A DNA stretch of 25,667 nucleotides from JANJUB01 sp040081075 (GTDB lineage Bacteria > Armatimonadota > Fimbriimonadia > Fimbriimonadales > Fimbriimonadaceae). Positions 15,397 through 23,652 of the stretch are shown here, piece after piece (the first letter of the stretch is position 1; every line of letters begins with the position of its first letter). The notes under the pieces were generated by a model, which saw only the letters and a program-made list of their open reading frames with translations, did not search any database and was not told the origin of the DNA. The position numbers were made by a program, and so were the translations under genes. The stretch lies in NCBI GenBank assembly GCA_040081075.1, contig JBEBHJ010000057.1, positions 1-25,667 of the forward strand, read 5' to 3'.

Positions 15397-17226
15397 ATGC
15401 CGTGCCTTGTGTTCCTCGTTGTAGCGGTGGCGGCTTTTTTCTATCTGAGCCTCAAGGGTAACGATGCCCCGGCGCGCGGGGTTCTGTGTTACCTGGCGGT
15501 CGCACCCTTTGCGGCTGGGCAAGTTATGATTGCAATGGCAACGATGGGTGGCCATATTGCATCAGAGCAGATAGTTTTTGTTTTGGCTGCAGCGCTCGTC
15601 GGAGGAGCGCTGCTCGCAATTCCGATGGCGGCGGCGTATGCGTTTGCGATCAAGAAAGGGTCGGTAAAGTTTGTGTTTCCATGGGGCTTCCTGCTCGGGG
15701 CTGGTTTTTGTCCGGTTCGCCTGTTGGCGATGATGGGAGATCGCGAGGTGAGCGGATTGAGCTCCCTTCTTTGGGTTGCGGCAGTGATTGATGGGGTAAC
15801 GGTTGGCGTTGTGCTTTCGGGCCTCCTCGGCATGATCGAAGACAATCGACAAAAGCGAAGTGGGCTGCTTATCTTGAAGGTTGGTTCAGTCCCGGTCCTG
15901 CTCGTTGGCTCTCTGTTTGTGCCACGAGCCCTCTATCGGCTCAACTCGGCGTATTCCAACTTATCGGGCCTTCAGAAGGTCGGAGCCAACCAGTATGCGA
16001 CGGGTAAAGGTAGGATTCCCGAAAAGGCACGGCGTGACTTGTTGAAGTCGGGTGATTCCACTTACTTGAGGGGAGTCCTAGCCGACTACGAGAGCTATGG
16101 GAAGGATTATCGGGTTTATGATGCCATTCGTGCGCTGACGCCAATGACGCATAACCCCGAGGTTCGGGCAAGTCTCGTTGCCGGGTTTAGAGCGTTTGTA
16201 GCGACTTACAAATCCAACGGATCAGATAGTTTTGTTTTAAGTGCCTATCTTGACGCGATGGCGCAAATGCGCGAGCCTAGTGTCATGCCCGAGCTCATCA
16301 AGATTCTGAACGCCTCGAAGGGAAACTGGACTGAATCAATCAAGTCTCGGGAGGCGCTGGCTTCGATTGGGGGGGAGGAAGTGGTTAAGATTGCTGTTCA
16401 GGAACTCTCCAAGCGGGATCGCCTGATGGATGTCAGCGAGGCGCTACCTTGGAAAAAGATGAGCGATCCGCGAGTGAGGGCCGCTTATGAGAGCTACGAA
16501 GACGCGCGAGATGTGGGAGCAAAGGCACGCAGGGAGCGCGAGTTTCCGGTCAGTCACTATGAGTCGCAAGGAAATCGCGACGCTCTGAAGCGACGGGTGA
16601 ACGACAAATTTGGCGATGCAAAGCCGCAGGCGGTGATTGCATTGATAAAGCTCAAGGATCCTGATCGCGAGAAGCTACTCTTGAAGCATGTGAACCGCAT
16701 GTGGTACTCCGGGCGAGAGTTAAAGGGATTCAAAGACCCACAGCTGGCGGTCTCGTTGAGCAAGAGGATTGACGCTCAGGGGCGGAACGCAGATATGTAT
16801 TTGGCGCGATTCTTAGCCGGCTGGGCGCCGCCGGAATCTTGTCGAACGATGGGCTTTCTGCTTCGGGCGAGAAATTTAAGAGACGCGAGTTCGGCCCTGA
16901 CCTCGATAGGCACAGACGAGGCTATTGCGTACATGGATCAAGCCGCGCGTATGCAAGGCTCGAACAGCGAAGGGCTCTTGTTTGCCATTGTCATGGACTT
17001 GGGTAACTCGCGAAATCCGAAGGCGATTCCAGTGCTTAAACGCTATCTGACCCACGTTAATCCGCGCGGGAGCATGCAGGTGGATAGAGTTCTCGTGCAT
17101 ACGCAAGATGCCGCCGCCTACGGGTTGAGCAAGTTTGCTCAGCCCGAGGCAGCGTCGTCTATTCGCGATTACAAATACGTCACGGACATCGGCGTTTACA
17201 CCAAGCTTGACGTTACTGGCTATTAG
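15397..17226 (+). CDS. Membrane protein with C-terminal alpha-helical (HEAT-like) repeats
   Basis: 609 residues from the ATG at 15397; a GTG at 15388 would add three. The ATG is preferred because CATAAT (15382-15387) lies 9 nt before it. The N-terminal 185 residues contain about five or six hydrophobic helices, including FLVVAVAAFFYLSL, IVFVLAAALVGGALLAI and VPVLLVGSLFVP. The remaining 420 are soluble and helical, with HEAT-like units (EPSVMPELIKILNAS, GDAKPQAVIALIKLKDPDREKLLLKHV, NPKAIPVLKRYL), as in scaffolding proteins. I recognise no named family and give no function. The 3' end overlaps the convergent TPR lipoprotein gene by 14 bp, with both stops inside the overlap. Confidence 0.8.
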   Translation: MPCLVFLVVAVAAFFYLSLKGNDAPARGVLCYLAVAPFAAGQVMIAMATMGGHIASEQIVFVLAAALVGGALLAIPMAAAYAFAIKKGSVKFVFPWGFLLGAGFCPVRLLAMMGDREVSGLSSLLWVAAVIDGVTVGVVLSGLLGMIEDNRQKRSGLLILKVGSVPVLLVGSLFVPRALYRLNSAYSNLSGLQKVGANQYATGKGRIPEKARRDLLKSGDSTYLRGVLADYESYGKDYRVYDAIRALTPMTHNPEVRASLVAGFRAFVATYKSNGSDSFVLSAYLDAMAQMREPSVMPELIKILNASKGNWTESIKSREALASIGGEEVVKIAVQELSKRDRLMDVSEALPWKKMSDPRVRAAYESYEDARDVGAKARREREFPVSHYESQGNRDALKRRVNDKFGDAKPQAVIALIKLKDPDREKLLLKHVNRMWYSGRELKGFKDPQLAVSLSKRIDAQGRNADMYLARFLAGWAPPESCRTMGFLLRARNLRDASSALTSIGTDEAIAYMDQAARMQGSNSEGLLFAIVMDLGNSRNPKAIPVLKRYLTHVNPRGSMQVDRVLVHTQDAAAYGLSKFAQPEAASSIRDYKYVTDIGVYTKLDVTGY

Positions 17227-18493
17227 GTTTTGCGTTGAGAATAACCTGGGCGTGTTTCAAGAGCTCGGGTTCCTTACAGCCCGTTGCCATGGCCTTCTTC
17301 ATTGCTCGTTTCGCCTCGAAGAGAAGGAAGTCTCCTTCCCCAGTCACCTTTGCGGGAGTGTGTTTGTAATAAAGGTAGGTGGTCCAAGCAAAGGCATCGT
17401 AGGCGTAAATGTCCTGTCGATTTTGTAGGTCTTCTTCGGCGATGTGATGGGCTAAACGTAGGTCCTTCAACTGGTCCGCAAGATACATGGCATAGAGGCG
17501 ATCGTGCGTGTGACCATGCTTCTTTGCAACGGCTTCGCCATGAGCGGCGCCCATACCCTTGCGAGATTCGGCGTTTTCCTGGTCGATTCTTGCCATCATG
17601 GCTTTGGATTTCTCGATTTGGTTCGTCTTGGCGTAGGCATCAACAAGCAAACCCATCACGTTGGTCATTTTGGCGATTTCGAGGGTGGACTCACCCCACT
17701 TGATGCTGTCTACCCACTCTCCCAGTTCCGCGTGGGCCCGGGCGAGGCCGGCTATGGCGCGATAGTCCTTGGGGAACCGCCTTAGCGCTTCATGGTATTG
17801 CTTAGCGGCTTGAACGGGCTCACCGGTTCGGACCAACACATCGCCCGATTTTGTGAAAAACCAGGACGCAGTTTGGGGCGGTAGAGATTCGATTTGGGCG
17901 ACCTTCTGAGTAGCGCCTCTCATGAGGGCAACGGCGCGATCGTTCTCACCGTTGACGAGGCACCATCGAGCCATCATAGCCGCCGTGCTCGGTTCGTCTT
18001 CGGCGGGTAGCTGAGCTAGCATTTGTTTGAACTCTTCGTATCGACCTAGCTCTAAGAGGATGTCTGCCTTAAGTCGAAGTGGCCCTGGAGAATCCGGTTC
18101 GAGGGACACGGCAAGCTTTGCCGCTTCCAATCCTTCTGCAAACCTGTGTTGTTCAAGCAGACTCTGGGCGAGTCGTGTTGCGGCCCGGGAATTGTTCTTC
18201 CTGCGTGCCGTCAGTGATCGTCGCGCGGCCGCTTCTGCCTTTATTGCAGACTTTGTATCGTCCCGCTCACGGGCTTTCGCGAGGTATGCCTCAGAGAGCA
18301 TGGCGAGACCGATTGCGCCTTGAGGGTCATTCTTTACGCGTTCCTCGTTGAAAGCGATGAGCTGATCAGAATTGAGTGGGACGGTTGACAGCCTTGACTT
18401 ATACAGCTCCTTTGACGAATTTGAAGTTACCGTCTTGTTTGATGCACATCCGCAGACGGTCACGACCAGCGCGAGAAAGATGAGTTTTTTCAT
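17213..18493 (-). CDS. TPR-repeat lipoprotein
   Basis: A 426-residue probable lipoprotein: MKKLIFLALVVTVCGC has a charged n-region, a hydrophobic core and a lipobox ending at C16. The mature part is a chain of tetratricopeptide-like helix pairs from about 60 to 290 (RLAQSLLEQHRFAEGLEAAKLAVSLEPDSPGPLRLKADILLELGRYEEF; AKQYHEALRRFPKDYRAIAGLARAHAELGEW), likely a protein-interaction scaffold. The late segment HGEAVAKKHGHTHDRLYAMYLAD and a Tyr/Trp-rich stretch follow. AAAGGA 7-12 nt before the ATG is a ribosome site. It is the last gene of the minus-strand DUF4331 operon, separated from it by 48 nt that contain a strong hairpin. Its partner is presumably the DUF4331 pair. Confidence 0.88.
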   Translation of the reverse strand: MKKLIFLALVVTVCGCASNKTVTSNSSKELYKSRLSTVPLNSDQLIAFNEERVKNDPQGAIGLAMLSEAYLAKARERDDTKSAIKAEAAARRSLTARRKNNSRAATRLAQSLLEQHRFAEGLEAAKLAVSLEPDSPGPLRLKADILLELGRYEEFKQMLAQLPAEDEPSTAAMMARWCLVNGENDRAVALMRGATQKVAQIESLPPQTASWFFTKSGDVLVRTGEPVQAAKQYHEALRRFPKDYRAIAGLARAHAELGEWVDSIKWGESTLEIAKMTNVMGLLVDAYAKTNQIEKSKAMMARIDQENAESRKGMGAAHGEAVAKKHGHTHDRLYAMYLADQLKDLRLAHHIAEEDLQNRQDIYAYDAFAWTTYLYYKHTPAKVTGEGDFLLFEAKRAMKKAMATGCKEPELLKHAQVILNAKPNSQ

Positions 18494-18510
18494 GGTGAGA
18501 ATCCTTTTAT

Positions 18511-18532
18511 AGGGGCAGGCGAACCTGCCCCT
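18511..18532 (-). terminator. Intra-operon hairpin (attenuator, stabiliser or partial terminator)
   Basis: A perfect 9-bp stem (AGGGGCAGG / CCTGCCCCT, 18511-18519 and 18524-18532) with a 4-nt loop that reads TTCG on the transcribed minus strand. It starts 10 nt past the stop of the DUF4331 C-half and ends 17 nt before the TPR gene start. There is no T-tract; AAAGGA follows at once, so it may tune rather than end transcription. Confidence 0.5.
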
Positions 18533-18541
18533 GTTATGAAC

Positions 18542-19153
18542 TTAGCGCGGGGCGCCTAAGTAAGGGAAAGTGCTTGTGAAGCGCTTTCCGCCGGGACCGA
18601 CGTTGTCGCTGGTAAGAGCGGGAATCGCCTTACCATCATCAGGCGCTAGACCAAGCGCACTTACGGTCGTGCCGAAGACAGCTCCTAGAGAGATGTCAAC
18701 GACGTCATCAGTAAGCTCCCGGCCGCCGCCCATGCTACCGGTGGCCCCACCGGTTTGAACACCCAGATAGGCGCCTCTGCCGGGCTTACTGAGATCAGCA
18801 ATCATGATGTCTCGGTTGAAGATTGCCTTGATAACATCCGTTGTAGCCTGTGAGCGACCGGCAGCACGAGTCATAAAGCTCTGAATGTCATTGGCAAGTT
18901 CATCCTTGTCTTTGGTCGGAGCGATCGTGTTGTTGACCTTGTGGCGGTTATTTGCAAATGTTGCAAACACTTCGTTTACAACCGGGTTGGCGAGGCGATC
19001 TTGTTGAACATAGACTGCGCCACTCTTGACATTTGTTGTTGTCCAGAGTCCGATTTTGCCGCTTGATGTGACCACGTTAGATCCGGAGCCAGCGCAGCCA
19101 ACGAGGGCAAGACCGGCCGCGATTGATAATAAGCTAAGTTTTTTCATGTTCAT
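18542..19153 (-). CDS. C-terminal half of DUF4331, encoded as a separate lipoprotein
   Basis: 203 residues from the ATG at 19151-19153, chosen because AGGAG (19158-19162) sits 4 nt upstream; a TTG just before it and an ATG two codons later are the alternatives. The N terminus (MKKLSLLSIAAGLALVGCAG) is a lipoprotein signal with a lipobox. The mature part matches the second half of DUF4331 proteins: IGLWTTTNV, QQDRLANPVVNEVFATF, and a terminal NVGPGGKRFTSTFPYLGAP. A Gly-rich linker (GATGSMGGGRELTDDVVDI) precedes the end. The first half is encoded by the gene 7 nt upstream, whose TAG lies in the ribosome-site region. The function of DUF4331 is unknown. Confidence 0.85.
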   Translation of the reverse strand: MNMKKLSLLSIAAGLALVGCAGSGSNVVTSSGKIGLWTTTNVKSGAVYVQQDRLANPVVNEVFATFANNRHKVNNTIAPTKDKDELANDIQSFMTRAAGRSQATTDVIKAIFNRDIMIADLSKPGRGAYLGVQTGGATGSMGGGRELTDDVVDISLGAVFGTTVSALGLAPDDGKAIPALTSDNVGPGGKRFTSTFPYLGAPR

Positions 19154-19160
19154 CAATCTC

Positions 19161-19847
19161 CTATTTAAGCAACTGCGTCTTGGGCAGTTCGATGACGATC
19201 GACAGGACGTTGAATCCGCCGTTTGACAAGAAGTCCACCGCGGTGCCAGGTGCTCGCCACGTAGCGGCCATCGGCATGTTTGGATCAGCGGGGGGAGTGG
19301 TCAATCCGGGGGGAACGCCACGATCTGGCAGAATGGTGAAGAACTGCTCAAGGTCAAAGAAGAATGAGTCTTCTCGGGCACCGGCGAATACCTTCATTCC
19401 GGGAATCGGGCTGAAGGTTGCGTTGATTGTGCCCTTGGTCGCATAAGGCGCGATCAGCGTGTTTGAAGTGCTGATTTCGTTCGGGGCTGCAGGGCCCGCA
19501 ACTTTAACTTTTTGCGCCGCGCCAGTGCCTTCAAAAGTCACTTGGATAACGCGGTCTTCGACTCCGTTCTGATCCAAGTCCAGTTTGAACTGATACAGAA
19601 CATTCGTGTCGAAGGATGCTGATCCACCGGCACCGCGGGCGATGAGGGGGTTTACATTCATGGCGAGAACGTAGTTGTCAGGGTTCTCTTTGCTTTCAAA
19701 CATATAGACATCACTGATGTCTGATCCGGGTTGCGAAACCACCTCGCGAGTGTCGGCATGATCTGAGCCGATTGCTCGCTGGGCGAGGAACGCTCCAGTT
19801 GAAAGTAAGACAACTCCAATGGCGAAAGCTTTTGTGCTGAATTTCAT
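19161..19847 (-). CDS. N-terminal half of DUF4331, exported
   Basis: 228 residues from the ATG at 19845-19847, which has GGAG (19854-19857) 6 nt upstream; an in-frame TTG at 19859 would add METQ but lacks a site. MKFSTKAFAIGVVLLSTGAFLAQRAIG is a Sec signal peptide. What follows is the DUF4331 opening: SDHADTREVVSQPGSDISDVYMFESKENPDNYVL, then TNVLYQFKLDLDQNGVEDRVIQVTF and REDSFFFDLEQFF, ending at GGFNVLSIVIELPKTQLLK. Family members are usually single proteins of about twice this size, so this is the N-terminal half. The protein probably folds with the lipoprotein encoded next. It is first in the operon. Confidence 0.87.
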   Translation of the reverse strand: MKFSTKAFAIGVVLLSTGAFLAQRAIGSDHADTREVVSQPGSDISDVYMFESKENPDNYVLAMNVNPLIARGAGGSASFDTNVLYQFKLDLDQNGVEDRVIQVTFEGTGAAQKVKVAGPAAPNEISTSNTLIAPYATKGTINATFSPIPGMKVFAGAREDSFFFDLEQFFTILPDRGVPPGLTTPPADPNMPMAATWRAPGTAVDFLSNGGFNVLSIVIELPKTQLLK

Positions 19848-19900
19848 TTGAGTCTCCAATTTCGCCGCATTAGGTCGGCGTGATAGTAGTTTCCAAGGCT

Positions 19901-19928
19901 AAGGTGAACGAAACCTGAATGTCACCTT
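19901..19928 (-). promoter_or_regulatory. Inverted repeat upstream of the DUF4331 operon
   Basis: Arms AAGGTGA (19901-19907) and TCACCTT (19922-19928) with a 14-nt centre lie about 55-80 nt before the first start. On the minus strand the inner arm supplies TTCACC, a possible -35, with TATCAC 17 nt downstream. This could be an operator overlapping the promoter. The rest of 19929-20067 holds one more 8-bp inverted repeat (GACCTGAA at 19987-19994 and its complement at 20018-20025) and no gene. Confidence 0.35.
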
Positions 19929-20067
19929 TTGGGGTTGTGAAATGTTCGCTCGGCTACCTAGAACCACGTTCAAAACCGATCTTATCGACCTGAATGTGGA
20001 CCCGATCAAGCGTGGATTTCAGGTCAAAAGGATGGAATAGGGCCCCGGTCACTGGTGAGCAATTGAG

Positions 20068-20093
20068 TGCGGCCGAGATCCCACCCGGCCGCA
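20068..20093 (-). terminator. GC-rich stem-loop after the copper-storage-like gene
   Basis: Perfect 8-bp arms TGCGGCCG and CGGCCGCA (20068-20075, 20086-20093) with a 10-nt loop begin about 20 nt past the stop of the cysteine-rich gene on the minus strand. No T-tract follows. Confidence 0.45.
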
Positions 20094-20113
20094 GGCATAG
20101 TCATAGGCAACCG

Positions 20114-20443
20114 CTAAGCGACTGCAACTTTCGTATTTTCACAGGCTTGCACGCACTTTGTGCATTCATTGGCACAGCTCTTACATGAATCCATCGCGGA
20201 GGCTGATTTCTCGCACTCGTCTGCGCAAGCATTGCAAGCCTTTATGGTTGAGGCTGTCGCCGAGTGGTCGCCAGCCGTAAGGTTTGCCCCATGCATTTCG
20301 CACGCGTCAGCGCATTGATTGCAAAGCTTTACGCATGAATCCATGTGCCCTTTGGTTTCGCAGGCCGCAGCATTCTCCCGACAAACCTTTGCGCAGGACT
20401 GTAGCGTGGCAATGCAATCGGTAACTTCTTTGGTCGTTGTCAT
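20114..20443 (-). CDS. Four-helix-bundle copper-storage (Csp3/DUF326-like) protein
   Basis: 109 residues from the ATG at 20441-20443, which has AAGGA about 8 nt upstream; a 31-codon upstream extension lacks family features. There are 16 cysteines in helix-spaced pairs (SCAKVC, SCVKLCNQCADAC, KACNACADEC, SCKSCANECTKCVQAC), plus a His in ETKGHMDSC and a Met-His in EMHG. This fits Csp3, a cytosolic bundle whose inward cysteines hold many Cu(I) ions. No signal peptide is present, which agrees with the cytosolic Csp3 type rather than exported Csp1. It stands alone, with no copper exporter or CsoR/CueR regulator in view. Upstream TTGGTA and CATCAT (17-nt spacing) may be the promoter. Confidence 0.88.
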   Translation of the reverse strand: MTTTKEVTDCIATLQSCAKVCRENAAACETKGHMDSCVKLCNQCADACEMHGANLTAGDHSATASTIKACNACADECEKSASAMDSCKSCANECTKCVQACENTKVAVA

Positions 20444-20557
20444 ATTTGAGTTCCTTGGGCCCAGATGATTCGCTTGAGCCCGAACATATGATGGCGTGGG
20501 ACCGGCAAAATACCAAGTCGTTTTTTGCACCGTCATAAGAACCTCTGACAGTAAGCG

Positions 20558-21346
20558 CTACAACTGCGGTGACTTACTTCTTACGAGCGTTGCGTAGGCA
20601 TTGTGGGCGTGAATCGACTCGTGGTTTTCCACTTCGATCTCGTACCACGTAATCCGATTTTCTGCTTCAAAGGCGAGGGAAACCTCTCGAACCATGTCTT
20701 CGACAAATCGGGGATTGTCGTAGGCTTGTTCGGTCACAAACTTCTCGTCGGGGCGCTTTAGCACGGGGTAGAGAGGAGCTGAACCGCACTTTTCAACGAT
20801 CTCGATAACCTCTTCCAGCCATATCATTTCGTTAAACCGGATCCGAACCGTAACGTAACCCCTTTGATTGTGAGCTCCGTAGGCGCTGATTTCTTTTGAG
20901 CACGGGCACAGGGTTGTCACCGGTACCACAACCTTCATCACGAAATCATCGGCGCAGTTCGCCGTGAAAGTGCAATCGTATTGCATCATGCCAACCTGCT
21001 TCGTGACCGGTGCTGGCTTGCTGATGAAGAAGGGAAACGAAACCTCGAGGTCGGCGCGCTCGGCGTTCAACCGTTCTTTGAGCCGCAAAATGATCTCGGG
21101 GATCGCTTTGACGCTCACCTCCCCGTGATGCTCGTTTAGAACGGTAAGGAAGCGGCTCATATGGGTGCCCTTGAACTCCTTGGGGAGCTCAACCGTGAGC
21201 GTGAAATCGCCGATGGTGTGTTGAAGCTCATGCTCCCTATCGAGAACGGCAATCGGGTGCTTAACAGAGCGCACTCCAACCTTATCTATTGAGATATTGC
21301 GAACATCGGGGGTGGCTTGAATGTCAACGAGCGGCGTATCGGGCAT
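20558..21346 (-). CDS. folE2: GTP cyclohydrolase I type FolE2
   Basis: A 262-residue enzyme of the type IB (COG1469) family that converts GTP to dihydroneopterin triphosphate for folate and for queuosine-type deazaguanines. Hallmarks are GTHMSRFLTVL (60-70), TTLCPCSKEIS (C147 near the metal site, C149) and HNQRGYVTVRI, with the closing ENHESIHAHNAYA. Length matches the family. The ATG immediately follows the TAG of the methyltransferase gene with no intervening base, implying coupled translation. FolE2 is less dependent on zinc than FolE1, and some bacteria use it under zinc limitation; no other zinc genes are seen here. Identification is secure. Confidence 0.96.
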   Translation of the reverse strand: MPDTPLVDIQATPDVRNISIDKVGVRSVKHPIAVLDREHELQHTIGDFTLTVELPKEFKGTHMSRFLTVLNEHHGEVSVKAIPEIILRLKERLNAERADLEVSFPFFISKPAPVTKQVGMMQYDCTFTANCADDFVMKVVVPVTTLCPCSKEISAYGAHNQRGYVTVRIRFNEMIWLEEVIEIVEKCGSAPLYPVLKRPDEKFVTEQAYDNPRFVEDMVREVSLAFEAENRITWYEIEVENHESIHAHNAYATLVRSKSPQL

Positions 21347-22081
21347 CTACTTCAATTGTGACGTATCGAGCGAGGCAACGTAAAACCCGAAGCCAAGCGT
21401 CTCTCTCCCCCATCGAAGATAGGCATCATACCAACTGTCGCTCCGAGCAAGGTAGTCGGAAGCCTCTGGATCGCTTGGGTTGTTCTCGCACCACTCGACG
21501 ATCGAGTAGCGATATCGCCCCTCATATTCATCCCAATCATCCTGACTCGAAGCGGAGGAGTACCAGAGGCGGTAGCCGGCATTCGTGATTCGGAGGGCGT
21601 TTTCGGCGTGAGTTGAAAATTGGTCGTCGGAACCGCCAAGCTTTTCAAGATATGCCGCCTCAGGCTTCTTGGCCCAAAATCCCTCGCCGATCAAAAGTTT
21701 AGCGCCGGGTTTCAAGCGTGTTCGGCAAAACTCGAGAGTGCCCTCGAGTCCGCCAAGGGCGTGGGTTGAGCCTATGCAAAGAATTCCGTCGTATTGAATG
21801 GGATCGAGCTCGTTGGCATTGACAACGTGATATTTGACGCTTGTTCCTTTTGCTTTGGCCCGCTTTATTGCCTCGGGATTGTGGTCGATTCCTGTTCCTT
21901 TGCACCCATAAAGTTCGGCCGCCAAGTTCGTCCAAGCTCCGAACCCGCAACCGATGTCCAGCAATAAGTTTCCCTTTTTGATGGTGAGCTTATCCATGAT
22001 TTGACATGCTTTCCACTCCGAGATGGGGGAGGCGAATTCGCATCGCGTATGGGCGATATTGGAGAAACGTTGACGATCCAT
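21347..22081 (-). CDS. Class I SAM-dependent methyltransferase
   Basis: 244 residues from the ATG at 22079-22081; a GTG at 22120 would add 13 residues of non-family character. The Rossmann motif I is LLDIGCGFGAWT, followed by the acidic strand end GTGIDHNPEAI and the motif IV-like DGILCIGSTHALGG. The C-terminal part is Trp/Tyr-rich (WYSSASSQDDWDEYEGRYRYSIVEW; SWYDAYLRWGRE), typical of small-molecule methyltransferases. The substrate is not deducible. TATCCT (22088-22093) lies 6 nt before the ATG, consistent with a leaderless mRNA. Its stop abuts folE2, so a pterin- or nucleotide-related substrate is a guess only. It is divergent from the aldehyde dehydrogenase across 71 bp. Confidence 0.85.
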   Translation of the reverse strand: MDRQRFSNIAHTRCEFASPISEWKACQIMDKLTIKKGNLLLDIGCGFGAWTNLAAELYGCKGTGIDHNPEAIKRAKAKGTSVKYHVVNANELDPIQYDGILCIGSTHALGGLEGTLEFCRTRLKPGAKLLIGEGFWAKKPEAAYLEKLGGSDDQFSTHAENALRITNAGYRLWYSSASSQDDWDEYEGRYRYSIVEWCENNPSDPEASDYLARSDSWYDAYLRWGRETLGFGFYVASLDTSQLK

Positions 22082-22152
22082 ATCGGTAGGATACCGGTGC
22101 GAGGACGCTAGGCCGCGCACGCTCGGTGCGCAGACTGGTACACCTATGGTTC

Positions 22153-23652
22153 ATGAGTGACTTCTTTTCTGTTGCCACCCGGCTGATTCCAAAGCTAGAC
22201 TCTTTTGCGGGTTCTGAATTGCCCGTTTTTTCTCCGATTGATGGCACATTGATCGTCTCCCTTCGAATGGATTCAGCAGACGAAATTGATCGCAAGATTG
22301 CTCAATCCGTGGTCGCTTTTAAGCAGTGGCGCGACGTACCAGGCCCAATTCGAGGCGAACTTGTCCGGCGATTCGGCGACAAGCTGAGAGAGCACAAAGA
22401 AGACTTATCGACCCTGGTCACCATTGAGTGCGGCAAGATTCTTGAGGAAGGTCGGGGCGAAGTCCAGGAAATGATCGATATTTGCGACTTCGCAGTTGGA
22501 ATATCGAGGCAGCTTTACGGCTTAACCATTGCCAGCGAGCGACCAAAGCACTCAATGCAGGAGAACTGGTTGCCGCTTGGCCCGGTTGGAATCATCAGCG
22601 CCTTCAATTTTCCCGTTGCGGTTTGGGCATGGAATGCGGCTTTGGCGTTGGTTTGCGGTGATTCTTGCTTATGGAAACCATCCGAGAAGACACCGTTGAC
22701 CGCTCTGGCATGCCAGGCATTGTTTGACGAGGTTTGCGCCGATTTCCCGCAAGCTCCGGCTCATCTTTCTCAGATCATTATCGGAGCGGCTGCTCAAGGC
22801 AGCCAGATAGTGGATGATGCAAGGGTGCCTTTGATCAGCGCCACGGGCTCCTGTCGCATGGGGCGAGCGATTGGTCCCAAGGTTGCGGCTCGCTTTGGCC
22901 GATCGTTGCTGGAGCTAGGGGGCAACAACGCCATCATCGTCACCCCTTCGGCTGATCTGGGGGTTGCCATTCCTTCCATCCTCTTTGGGTCGGTCGGAAC
23001 GGCTGGACAGCGATGCACAAGCACTCGACGAGTTATTGTCCACAGATCGATTTTTGACAAGGTTTTTGAGTCGCTCAAGACCGCTATCTTGCAGATTGGC
23101 AGCACAAAAGTTGGAAGCCCATTGGAATCGACAACGCTGGTAGGACCGCTCATTGACGAGTTGGCGTTTGACGGCATGCAGCGAGCGATTGAACTGGTTC
23201 GACCCCATGCGGTGGAGATTGTCGGGGGACAGAGAATTCAGAGTTCAGGTGGGTTCTACGTTCACCCTGCACTCGTAAAACTGAGTGGCCATGTCGATTG
23301 CATTCACGAAGAAACCTTCGCCCCCTTGACCTACATTCTCCCTTATGATTCACTGGAAGAAGCGATGGAGATTCACAACGAAGTTCCTCAAGGACTGAGC
23401 TCGGCGATCATGACGACGGACTTGCGTGAAGCCGAGTATTTCAAACAGAACTCAGATTGCGGAATCGCCAATGTGAATATCGGCACGAGCGGAGCCGAGA
23501 TTGGCGGCGCTTTTGGTGGTGAGAAAGAGACTGGCGGCGGAAGAGAATCGGGCTCGGATAGTTGGAAAGCTTATATGCGCCGACAGACTTCGACCACCTA
23601 TTACGGCACGGAAAAGCCTGCCCTTGCTCAAGGGATCAAGTTTGATCTTTGA
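22153..23652 (+). CDS. ALDH7-type aldehyde dehydrogenase (aminoadipate-semialdehyde dehydrogenase-like)
   Basis: 499 residues from the ATG at 22153; a GTG nine codons earlier is less likely. NAD-dependent oxidation of an aldehyde, in this subfamily often alpha-aminoadipate semialdehyde in lysine breakdown. Catalytic residues are in place: N152 (FNFP), K175 (KPSE), E254 (ELGGN) and nucleophile C288 (GQRCTS). The tail GTSGAEIGGAFGGEKETGGGRESGSDSWK ... YYG is the antiquitin (ALDH7) signature. No other lysine-catabolic gene is adjacent, so the physiological substrate is inferred from subfamily only. The downstream membrane-protein gene probably begins inside its last codons. Confidence 0.94.
   Translation: MSDFFSVATRLIPKLDSFAGSELPVFSPIDGTLIVSLRMDSADEIDRKIAQSVVAFKQWRDVPGPIRGELVRRFGDKLREHKEDLSTLVTIECGKILEEGRGEVQEMIDICDFAVGISRQLYGLTIASERPKHSMQENWLPLGPVGIISAFNFPVAVWAWNAALALVCGDSCLWKPSEKTPLTALACQALFDEVCADFPQAPAHLSQIIIGAAAQGSQIVDDARVPLISATGSCRMGRAIGPKVAARFGRSLLELGGNNAIIVTPSADLGVAIPSILFGSVGTAGQRCTSTRRVIVHRSIFDKVFESLKTAILQIGSTKVGSPLESTTLVGPLIDELAFDGMQRAIELVRPHAVEIVGGQRIQSSGGFYVHPALVKLSGHVDCIHEETFAPLTYILPYDSLEEAMEIHNEVPQGLSSAIMTTDLREAEYFKQNSDCGIANVNIGTSGAEIGGAFGGEKETGGGRESGSDSWKAYMRRQTSTTYYGTEKPALAQGIKFDL

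Noticed and set aside
20444..20536. 31-codon N-terminal extension of the copper-storage-like protein
   Set aside because: It has no family similarity, and a ribosome site lies directly before the internal ATG at 20443.
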